Shown here: piece by piece, positions 1 to 6,270 of the stretch | Layout of the letters: the number at the start of each line of letters is the position of its first letter | How positions within the stretch are numbered: position 1 is the stretch's first letter | Source: Thermoanaerobaculia bacterium | Lineage (GTDB): Bacteria > Acidobacteriota > Thermoanaerobaculia > Multivoradales > JAHEKO01 | Length of the DNA: 6,385 bases | Direction of reading: 5' to 3' | Assembly (NCBI GenBank): GCA_029287645.1 | Contig: JARFQS010000205.1 | Coordinates: 1 to 6,385 of the forward strand | Notes under the pieces: model-generated | What the model saw: the letters and a program-made list of their open reading frames with translations, nothing else | What the model was told of the DNA's origin: nothing | Databases searched by the model: none | Made by a program: the position numbers and the translations under genes

Positions 1-48
1 AGATAACGGAGCGGGTCTCGTGGGCTCGGAGATGTGTATAAGAGACAG
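1..48. other. Residual sequencing adapter (P7 end, index, Nextera read-2 adapter)
   Basis: This is library-construction sequence, not genome. Bases 30-48 are exactly the 19-base Tn5 mosaic end AGATGTGTATAAGAGACAG. Bases 15-29 (GTCTCGTGGGCTCGG) are the Nextera read-2 tail. Bases 1-4 (AGAT) match the last four bases of the Illumina P7 oligo, so the ten bases between (5-14) fit an i7 index. The order is that of a read running through a short insert into its adapter and then assembled in reverse complement. The mosaic end here is a reagent sequence and does not mark a natural Tn5 insertion. Confidence 0.97.
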
Positions 49-836
49 GTGGTGAGGACCTTGGTCTTCCGTTCGACAATGAGGTCGAAGCTGCGCTGGT
101 CTAGCTGGTGTGTCGGCGCATGAGCGATCGCCGCGATCCCAGCGGCTGTCATGTCGAAGGAGCCGTTGCGCTCCCAGAGGTCTGCGATAACGGGAAGAGA
201 TCTCTCCGAGGCGACCTCGACCAGCTCGCGAAGCAGCGGCATCGAAAGCCCACCGTAGGCCTTGACGGCGTCGACGCCCGATCGCTCCAAGAGTCCGATC
301 ACCTCGGGTACCTGAGACTCGGTGACAAGAGCCACGGCAAACGGCGGCCATGACGGGTCGGCGTCGTCCACCAGCGGACCGACACAGTAGATCCGGGGGC
401 CAGCGATCGTACCCGCCGCCACCTCGTCCCGCAGTTGGAGTACGAACGGCATGACATTCCCCAGATCGAAGACCGTGGTCACGCCCGAGTACAGAAGGGC
501 GTTCAGATACCTCTGATAGCCGAGCCAATCCGAAGAGACGCCATCCCACCCGCCCATCAGATGAACGTGCATGTCGGCTAGGCCTGGCAGCACGGCTCTT
601 CCGTCGAGGTCGATCACCGTTGACTCGCTCGGGATCCGGACGGTGCCCGCCTCTCCCGCTGCCTCGATCCGTCCATTCCGCACCACGACCACGCCGTTCT
701 CGATCGGCGATCCACCGTTGCCGTCGATGACCACACCACCGACCAGAGCGACAGGGCCTTCACTCGACGCCGGTCCGGAGCACACGAATGCCACAAGAAC
801 GGTGAGGAACCACCCGATCGCGACTTGATGAGCCAT
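49..836 (-). CDS. Secreted metal-dependent amidohydrolase, 3'-truncated by contig end
   Basis: This reads as the first 262 residues of an amidohydrolase-superfamily enzyme of the imidazolonepropionase-like/aryldialkylphosphatase type (COG1228-like). Such enzymes hydrolyse C-N or related bonds with a metal centre in a TIM barrel; the substrate cannot be read from sequence. Residues 4-25 form a hydrophobic segment suggesting Sec export to the periplasm. Residues 29-80 are the usual N-terminal beta-sandwich (VVIDGNGGSPIENGVVVVRNG, then IDLDGRAVLPG). LADMHVHL gives the HxH metal ligands H90 and H92. GVTTVFDLG (118-126) and AGPRIY (145-150) are family-typical. K192 in VDAVKAYGG is the candidate carboxylated lysine. 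H239 (IAHAP) is retained, but D219 (PVIADLW) sits where a metal-binding His is usual. The catalytic Asp and the rest of the barrel lie beyond the contig. The start is ATG 836, preceded by GGGAGG. An in-frame ATG at 875 with AAGGAG would add 13 residues including R5 and K13, giving a more basic n-region, so the start is uncertain. The gene is divergent from the fusion gene. Confidence 0.92.
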
Positions 837-843
837 CTTCGAT

Positions 844-849
844 CCTCCC
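844..849 (-). promoter_or_regulatory. Ribosome-binding site for amidohydrolase start at 836
   Basis: On the minus strand this reads GGGAGG, seven bases before ATG 836. It supports that start. A competing site lies further upstream. Confidence 0.6.
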
Positions 850-881
850 AAAGGGTCAGGTCTGCCAATCGCCATGCGCTT

Positions 882-887
882 CTCCTT
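882..887 (-). promoter_or_regulatory. Alternative ribosome-binding site for amidohydrolase start at 875
   Basis: On the minus strand this reads AAGGAG, six bases before an in-frame ATG at 875. The 13 extra codons use A/T third positions about half the time, which argues slightly against them being coding. The basic residues they add would improve the signal-peptide n-region. The sequence alone does not decide between the two starts. Confidence 0.45.
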
Positions 888-1009
888 CAGCCTTGTTAGA
901 TGCGCTTGATACCCGGCGGGTTGCAGCTTCCTTCGTCCAGATCGCATCCACGACTCTCGTGCAGATACCGGCGGCCGATGTACACTGCTGTCAGCGAGAA
1001 ACTCACGAT

Positions 1010-3481
1010 ATGAACACCAGCCCCAGAGCTACAGAAGTGCTTGGCGCCGATACCCTCGACTATCTCCGTATCGGTGGCGAGGAGGTGGAGATGGAGGCTG
1101 GTGAGCCCATCCTTCGGAAAGGGGAGCCAGGTGTCGCCGTCCACTTCATCCTTTCTGGCGAGGCCGAGGTAAGCCTCGAGGCTGCTGACGGCCGTCACCT
1201 GTCGCTGTGCCGTCTGGGCCCGGGTGAGTACTTCGGCGAGCTCTCCGTGCTACGACACGAGCCCGTGTCCGCCGATGTGACTTCCACCACCCCGGTGCGG
1301 CTCTTGAGGTATCCGGCCGAGCTGTTCCCGGCCGCCCTGGCGGAGTGTGAGCCCCTGAGAGCGATGCTCCTCGGCCGCCTCGCCCAGGACCTCCAACGAT
1401 CCACCACCGACGCCTGGGATCTGTTCAAACGAGAGCAGGCTTTCGCCGACCTCGCCAGTGTCGAAGGATTCGAGGATTCAATGGTGGTGGCCTCCCCACG
1501 GATGCGCACCATCAAGAAGAAGCTCGTGAAACTGGGCGAGGGACGTGAATCGGTTCTGATCGCCGGCGCACCCGGCACCGGACGGGCTCTGGCAGCAAGG
1601 CTCGTCCACCACTCCGCCGGCGATACCGACCAGGCCTTGCTCGTAGTGGATTGTGAAGATCTTCCAGTCGATAGAGCCCACACAGCCATCTTCGGATACG
1701 GCGTCGATGGCGAGACCGGGGAAGACGCGAGTAGCTTCGGAGCCCTCCACCTGGCACACGGAGGCGATCTGATTCTGCGAAACCTCGGAGCGCTTGCCGC
1801 AGAGGAGCAGGCGCAACTCGCTGACTACTTGCGCCGGAAGAAGCGTGGGGAGATCACCAACTTCCCGCTGGTTCGGGTCATCGCGACCGCCCCTGACCTC
1901 GAAGATCCTCTCTACGCAGCTGAGGTCCGTGACGATCTTCGCACCGAATTCTCCGAGACGGTTCGCCTGCCACCCCTCGTGGAGAGGCCGCGTGACATCG
2001 TTCCCCTGGCCCGCCACTTTCTCTCCGAGATCGAAGGCGCGGAAGAAACCCAACTCACTCAGAGCGCCGAGCACGCCCTGGTTTCCCTGCGTTGTCCCGT
2101 GCGCAATGTCGATGAGCTCCGCGACATCGTCGAGATGGCAGCTCGGTGCAGTGCGGGAGACGAGATCCGCGCCGAGCACATCTTCATCGGCCTCGGTGAG
2201 GACGAGCCTCTCGGCCTGGCCCTCGGACGACCGCCGCTCCTCATGCGATTCCTCGACGGGGGCGGTCTCACCCTTCTGCGTGTTGTGATGCTGGTGTCGT
2301 TTCTTGCCGCGATTGTCCTTTGCATCACGGCAGCAGCGACCGCTCTCGGAAAGTTCGCCAACGGCTTCATCTGGAGCGTGTGGGAGCCCGTGGTCTTCGC
2401 CCTCTTTCTGCTCGGAGGAGCCCTCTGGTGCACCGTTTGTCCGCTATCGACCGCTGGCAGACTGGCGAAGAAGGCCGTCGATCTCGATCGACCTCCCCCG
2501 ACATGGTTGAGCAACAAGTGGATAGCGGCCGCATTCCCCGGGATCGGGTTCTTCACCATCATCTGGGCCGAGTGGATCTTCCACATGACCGAGGCGCCCC
2601 GTGGGACGGGATTCCTCTTGCTTACGCTCATTCTGGCGTCGGTGGTGCTGTGCATCCTCTACGAGAGGGAAGTGTGGTGCCGGCACGTCTGCCCTCTTGG
2701 CCGTCTGGCCGTGGTGATGGCTCCGGCAGCGCCTCTTTCTGTTGCCGCGGATCGCAATCTCTGCGCCTCTACCTGCACTACCCACGCCTGCTACCAGGGC
2801 ACGGACACGGTCCCCGGCTGCACCGTCTTCCGACACCCGATGAACTCCAGTGAGGCTCACCACTGCAAGCTCTGCGGCGACTGCCTGCGCTCCTGTCCGC
2901 ACGAGTCGACGGGTCTCTACCTCAGGGCACCGGGCCAGGGGGCACTGAACCTCGGAGGAACGGGCAGATACCCCTCGGTGTTCGCACTGACGCTTCTGTT
3001 TCTCGCTCCCCTCTTTCTCGCCGCGGATACCACCGAGGTCATGAGTCGTCCGGCTGTCCTGACTCTGTCTGGAATCGTCGCGATCCTCCTGGGCCTGCTC
3101 TTGGGCTGGCGTCTTCCCAATTGGCTCGGCTCTCGAGGAGAGAATCCGGCTGCCGCCCAGCGCGTGGCTGCAGCTCTGGCGGTTCTGGCCTGGGGCCCCT
3201 TGATGGCCGACCAGTTCCGCAGTATTCCCGTCTTGGAAGACCTCTACGTTCGGTCCGAGACCGGAGCTTCTTGGCTCGGCCCATTCGCCGAAGGCGTGAC
3301 CTTCCTGACCCTGGCCAGCGTCGGAATCGTGCTGCTGGCTGGAGTTGCATCGGCGATCATCCTGTGGGGCGCACGGAAACGTGCCGCAGCTGAGTTGAGG
3401 CCGATTCCCCACTCCGCCCGGACGGCCATCACCGCGGTCTGGCTGGTCTCGCTCGTGGTGTCGCTGGTGCTGGTTCTCTAG
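1010..3481 (+). CDS. Fusion: cNMP-binding-like domain, degenerate sigma54-activator AAA+, NosR/NapH-like membrane Fe-S domain
   Basis: The protein has 823 residues. Residues 16-125 are a Crp-type cyclic-nucleotide-binding beta-barrel: GEYFGELSVL (72-81) is the phosphate-cassette region with E77, but the cassette Arg is replaced by V86. Residues 156-395 resemble the AAA+ domain of sigma54 activators (VVASPRM, then SVLIAGAPGTGRALAARLVH, RLPPLVERPRDIVPLARHFL). This domain is degenerate: Walker A Lys is R192, Walker B Asp-Glu is R257-N258, the GAFTGA loop is absent, and the sensor II Arg is D368. No Fis-type helix-turn-helix follows. Residues 420-823 hold about nine membrane segments (near 421-444, 455-475, 504-526, 533-552, 655-673, 681-700, 716-733, 760-787, 804-823). 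Cysteine motifs are C474-x2-C477-P, C557-x3-C561-P, then C585, C589, C594, C604, and a ferredoxin-type C619-x2-C622-x2-C625-x3-C629-P. The positive-inside rule places all of these on the cytoplasmic side. ATG 1010 is chosen because it starts just before the sensor domain; an in-frame TTG at 893 would add 39 unlikely residues. Its ribosome-binding site is weak. A role in redox sensing or electron transfer is inferred; I know of no characterised homologue. Confidence 0.9.
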   Translation: MNTSPRATEVLGADTLDYLRIGGEEVEMEAGEPILRKGEPGVAVHFILSGEAEVSLEAADGRHLSLCRLGPGEYFGELSVLRHEPVSADVTSTTPVRLLRYPAELFPAALAECEPLRAMLLGRLAQDLQRSTTDAWDLFKREQAFADLASVEGFEDSMVVASPRMRTIKKKLVKLGEGRESVLIAGAPGTGRALAARLVHHSAGDTDQALLVVDCEDLPVDRAHTAIFGYGVDGETGEDASSFGALHLAHGGDLILRNLGALAAEEQAQLADYLRRKKRGEITNFPLVRVIATAPDLEDPLYAAEVRDDLRTEFSETVRLPPLVERPRDIVPLARHFLSEIEGAEETQLTQSAEHALVSLRCPVRNVDELRDIVEMAARCSAGDEIRAEHIFIGLGEDEPLGLALGRPPLLMRFLDGGGLTLLRVVMLVSFLAAIVLCITAAATALGKFANGFIWSVWEPVVFALFLLGGALWCTVCPLSTAGRLAKKAVDLDRPPPTWLSNKWIAAAFPGIGFFTIIWAEWIFHMTEAPRGTGFLLLTLILASVVLCILYEREVWCRHVCPLGRLAVVMAPAAPLSVAADRNLCASTCTTHACYQGTDTVPGCTVFRHPMNSSEAHHCKLCGDCLRSCPHESTGLYLRAPGQGALNLGGTGRYPSVFALTLLFLAPLFLAADTTEVMSRPAVLTLSGIVAILLGLLLGWRLPNWLGSRGENPAAAQRVAAALAVLAWGPLMADQFRSIPVLEDLYVRSETGASWLGPFAEGVTFLTLASVGIVLLAGVASAIILWGARKRAAAELRPIPHSARTAITAVWLVSLVVSLVLVL

Positions 3482-3535
3482 TTCCCTGGACAACCCGAAA
3501 CTAGGCGAGAAGGAGCCGATTCCTCCTCGGCCTTT

Positions 3536-3565
3536 CCGAGTCCTTCATCCTTCGCGAAGACTCGG
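3536..3565 (+). terminator. Possible hairpin after the fusion gene
   Basis: CCGAGT (3536-3541) pairs with ACTCGG (3560-3565). After a one-base bulge, CTTC (3543-3546) pairs with GAAG (3556-3559), making a ten-pair stem with a nine-base loop. The 3' side of the stem overlaps a perfect ten-base palindrome, CTTCGCGAAG (3550-3559). It lies 54 bases after the fusion stop codon. Only a short ATTTCTC follows rather than a U run, so an intrinsic terminator is possible but not shown. It could instead be an operator or mRNA structure ahead of the permease. Confidence 0.35.
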
Positions 3566-3638
3566 ATTTCTCAGGCAACGTTTTCGGCCCAGCCCTCGTC
3601 TAAGGAAATGACAGCTGTGAAGGGACCGCTGAACCTCG

Positions 3639-3645
3639 AAAGGAG
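3639..3645 (+). promoter_or_regulatory. Ribosome-binding site of ADOP permease
   Basis: AAAGGAG lies nine bases before ATG 3655. It is a strong site that fixes the permease start, in contrast to the weak site ahead of the fusion gene. Confidence 0.75.
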
Positions 3646-3654
3646 TCAGCCGCC

Positions 3655-6060
3655 ATGCCGCCGGATCTTCGCTATGCACTTCGCTCGCTCAAGGGCCGCC
3701 CCCTCTTCTCCTTTGTCCTGATCTCGATCCTGGCGATCGGACTCGGTGCCAACTCGGCAATGTTCAGTGTCGTCGACTCGGTACTCCTGGAGCCCCTGCC
3801 CTACCCGGAAGCCGACCAATTGGTGTGGATGTGGGGTCTGACCCCTGATGGGGGGCAGAACACGCTGTCGGCTCTCGACTACATGGACTATCGAGACCAG
3901 AGCAGCACGTTCGAGCACCTCGCCGCTTACTCGATCTGGCAGGAGCGTTATGTCGTTACCGGCAGTGACCGACCCGAGGTCTTGGTGGGCGCTGCAACCT
4001 CCTGGAACTTCTTCAGCGCACTGGAAGTCGAGCCGATTCTCGGCCGTGGATTCGTCCTGGAGGACGAAGATTCGAGCTTCGGTAATCCTGTGGTGCTGAG
4101 TCATGCACTCTGGCAACGGCGCTTCGGACGGGATGACGAGATCCTTGGCCAGACGGTGAGCCTCGAAGGGACCGCCTACGAGGTAGTGGGCGTCATGCCC
4201 AAGGGCTTCGCCTTTCCGAGCTGGGCAGAGCTCTGGCGGCCGATGCGGATGAGCGAGTCCCTGGCGCAAGGTCGCGGCAACAACAACTTCCGGATCTTCG
4301 GCCGGTTGACGTCGCAGGCGAGTCTCGAGAACGCGGAAGCCGAGATGGTCTCCCTACACGCCGGTCTGGCGGAGGAGTATCCCGATCTGAAAGAGGGCTG
4401 GTCGGTAGCGCTGGTCCCCCTCGAGGACATCTTCGTCGGCGGCGTCCGCAATGTGCTCTGGGTTCTGTTGGGCGCTGTCGTCCTGGTGCTACTGATTGCC
4501 TGCGCCAACGTCGCGGCCCTGCTCCTAGGGAGGGCGGATGGACGCCAGAGTGAGATGGCCATTCGCCTGACGCTGGGAGCGTCACCCGGGAGGGTGACCC
4601 GCCAGATGCTCACCGAAAGCGTGGTCACCGCCCTGATCGGCGGCACCGTGGGAATCTTCTTCGCAGCCGCCGTGCTCAGAGCCCTCTCGAGAATGGGCAT
4701 CGAAGCACTGCCACGACAAGAGATGATCGAGTTCGACCAGACTGCTCTTTTCTTCACTCTGGCCGTCTCGATGGCCAGCGGGATCCTTTTCGGTCTCGCA
4801 CCCGCGCTACGTGCGCACCGGGTACCCCTGGCCGAGGCACTCAAAGATGGACATCGTCGCAATCGGGGCCCCGCCGGCTCGCGCCTTCATTCGGGACTCG
4901 TCGTGGGGCAGGTAGCGCTTTCCCTCATCCTGCTCGTGGGCTCAGCCCTGTTGATCCGCAGCTTCATGACTCTCAGGAGCGAGGAGCTGGGGTTCACGCC
5001 GAAGGGAGTCCTGACAGCTGATGTGCAGCTCTCGGAGGCCGAGTACGGGGACGAGAAGGTGCACCCGTACCTCTTCTACCAGTCGGCTCTCGAGCGCGTC
5101 CAAGCGCTGCCCGGCGTCGAAGGCGTGGGCTTCACCACAAGACTTCCCGTGGAAGGCGGTTTTGGCCCCTACAACGGCGTCTATCCCGAGGGCCGGCCAC
5201 CGGCATCGCAGGCCGAGCTCGTTCCAGCAGTCCGAAGGGTCATCTCCCCGGGTTACTTCGAGTCGATGGACATTCCTCTGCTGCGGGGCAGGACACTGAC
5301 TCAGACCGATATGGCCGATGGACCGCTGGTCGCTGTAATCAGCCGTGGCCTGGCTGAAGCTCTATTCCCCGGCCAGGACCCGCTCGGACACTCGGTGGTC
5401 TATCCATGGAGCCCGCCGGTCTCCTTCCAAGTCGTCGGTGTGGTGGGTGACGTACGGCTCGGCGACCTGGACGACGATCTGTTCTCGACGATCTACTGGT
5501 CGCTCGGGCAGCACACTCGGCTGAACGCGAAGTTGGTCGTGAAGACTTCGGGTGAGCCGATCGCGCTGGCTCCGGCTCTACGAGTCGCGATGCAGGAGAT
5601 CGGACCCAACGTACCTGTTTCAGCGATCCGGCCGATGACCGATGTCGTCTCTTCATCGCTGGAGCAGAACCGCTTTCGGACTCTCGTGTTTGGCGCCTTC
5701 GCGGTAGTGGCTATTCTGCTTGCCGCGCTCGGTCTCTACGGTGTCCTCGCCCAACTCGTCGGCCGTCGAACTCACGAGCTCGGTGTACGGGTCGTACTCG
5801 GCGCTGGGCGCACGGACATCTTGAATCGGGTCCTGGGTCAGGGCATGAGGCTGACCCTGGCCGGCCTCGCGCTCGGCCTGGCCGGTGCTGCGGCTACCAC
5901 TCGCCTGCTGAAGGGAATGCTATTCGGGGTGGAGTCCCTGGATCCGGCTACCTTCGTGGGCGCGACCGTCTTCCTTGCCATGACGGCTCTGGCGGCAGCG
6001 CTCCTCCCGGCCTGGAGGGCAACCCGGGTCGACCCGGTCGACTGTCTGCGATCGGAGTAG
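3655..6060 (+). CDS. ADOP-family duplicated MacB/FtsX-type ABC permease
   Basis: This 801-residue inner-membrane protein has the layout of two MacB permeases in tandem. The first half has a membrane segment at about 18-41 (with the family start DLRYALRSLKGRPLFS and GANSAMFSVVDSVLLEPLPY), a periplasmic MacB-type domain at about 45-262, and a three-helix FtsX domain (266-291, 322-340, 364-385) with EMAIRLTLGAS (300-310). The second half repeats this: helix 413-434, periplasmic domain about 440-668, and helices 676-701, 729-749 and 766-787 with ELGVRVVLGAG (708-718). The full length is normal for the family and no frameshift is seen. It has no nucleotide-binding domain and no ATPase gene lies within this window, so the partner, if any, is encoded elsewhere. 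Such proteins are expanded in Acidobacteriota, often near PadR-type regulators; none is seen here. By analogy with MacB it may move a peptide, lipid or toxic compound or transmit force across the periplasm, but the substrate is unknown. Confidence 0.95.
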   Translation: MPPDLRYALRSLKGRPLFSFVLISILAIGLGANSAMFSVVDSVLLEPLPYPEADQLVWMWGLTPDGGQNTLSALDYMDYRDQSSTFEHLAAYSIWQERYVVTGSDRPEVLVGAATSWNFFSALEVEPILGRGFVLEDEDSSFGNPVVLSHALWQRRFGRDDEILGQTVSLEGTAYEVVGVMPKGFAFPSWAELWRPMRMSESLAQGRGNNNFRIFGRLTSQASLENAEAEMVSLHAGLAEEYPDLKEGWSVALVPLEDIFVGGVRNVLWVLLGAVVLVLLIACANVAALLLGRADGRQSEMAIRLTLGASPGRVTRQMLTESVVTALIGGTVGIFFAAAVLRALSRMGIEALPRQEMIEFDQTALFFTLAVSMASGILFGLAPALRAHRVPLAEALKDGHRRNRGPAGSRLHSGLVVGQVALSLILLVGSALLIRSFMTLRSEELGFTPKGVLTADVQLSEAEYGDEKVHPYLFYQSALERVQALPGVEGVGFTTRLPVEGGFGPYNGVYPEGRPPASQAELVPAVRRVISPGYFESMDIPLLRGRTLTQTDMADGPLVAVISRGLAEALFPGQDPLGHSVVYPWSPPVSFQVVGVVGDVRLGDLDDDLFSTIYWSLGQHTRLNAKLVVKTSGEPIALAPALRVAMQEIGPNVPVSAIRPMTDVVSSSLEQNRFRTLVFGAFAVVAILLAALGLYGVLAQLVGRRTHELGVRVVLGAGRTDILNRVLGQGMRLTLAGLALGLAGAAATTRLLKGMLFGVESLDPATFVGATVFLAMTALAAALLPAWRATRVDPVDCLRSE

Positions 6061-6094
6061 CCCTCGAAACTCCGAGCCACTTCGGGCCGAACAA

Positions 6095-6115
6095 GGGAGG
6101 GGGCAAGCCCCTCCC
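6095..6115. repeat. GC-rich hairpin, REP-like or bidirectional terminator
   Basis: GGGAGGGG (6095-6102) pairs perfectly with CCCCTCCC (6108-6115) around a five-base loop, GCAAG. It sits in the 85-base gap between the convergent permease and kinase genes, 34 bases after the permease stop and 30 bases before the kinase stop. No U run follows on either strand. The G-rich stem ending in CCCCTACA resembles short dispersed palindromes found between convergent genes in many high-GC genomes. Either a REP-like element or a terminator for both genes fits. Confidence 0.6.
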
Positions 6116-6145
6116 CTACATTCCGAGGTTCAGATCACTGGACCA

Positions 6146-6270
6146 CTAGGCCGAGTGTGATTCCGGTTGCTGCGATGGGAGGCTAACGCGGAACTCGGTT
6201 CGACCGGGGCGGGAGTCGACCGCGATGTCGCCGCGATACCGGCGCACCAGCCGACGGGTGACCTCCAGGC
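6146..6270 (-). CDS. C-terminal end of a histidine-kinase-type ATPase domain (partial)
   Basis: The last 40 codons of a gene run on the minus strand from the contig end to TAG at 6146-6148. The peptide begins LEVTRRLVRRYRGDIAVDSR and continues PGRTEFRVSLP. This matches the closing part of the HATPase_c fold of sensor histidine kinases: a helix with VRRYRGD where typical kinases have VRRHGGD, then I-x-V-x-S-x-PG-x-TEF-x-V-x-LP, the last strands after the G2 box. A short polar tail (PSQQPESHSA) follows. The ATP-lid and H-box regions lie beyond the contig, so the subtype and signal cannot be told. It is convergent with the permease. A serine-kinase or anti-sigma ATPase is less likely, because the PGRTEF-type ending is a sensor-kinase hallmark. 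Confidence 0.8.

Larger units (their letters stand above)
837..1009. other. Divergent intergenic region between amidohydrolase and fusion gene
   Basis: This 173-base gap must hold the 5' control signals of both divergent genes. I see the two minus-strand ribosome-binding sites near the amidohydrolase. I see no convincing sigma70 pair and no -24/-12 sigma54 promoter in either direction. TACACT (981-986) resembles a -10 box for the fusion gene but lacks a matching -35. An 11-codon reading frame (ATG 978 to TGA 1013) ends by overlapping the fusion start as ATGA; it has no ribosome-binding site of its own. Confidence 0.5.

Noticed and set aside
30..48. Tn5 mosaic ends at both contig limits as a natural composite transposon
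   Set aside because: Each mosaic end is joined to a synthetic Nextera tail and index, with no transposase gene between them. They are library reagents.
906..911. TTGATA as a -35 box for the fusion gene
   Set aside because: No -10-like hexamer lies 16-18 bases downstream.
893..1009. N-terminal extension of the fusion protein from TTG 893
   Set aside because: It has no ribosome-binding site, its 39 residues resemble no domain, and ATG 1010 falls just before the sensor domain.
1478..2179. Minus-strand 233-codon reading frame opposite the AAA+ domain
   Set aside because: It has no family resemblance, while the plus strand here aligns clearly with NtrC-type AAA+ motifs.
2444..3493. Long minus-strand reading frame opposite the membrane domain of the fusion gene
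   Set aside because: Its translation is low-complexity and polar with no recognisable domain. It is the antisense shadow of the high-GC coding strand.
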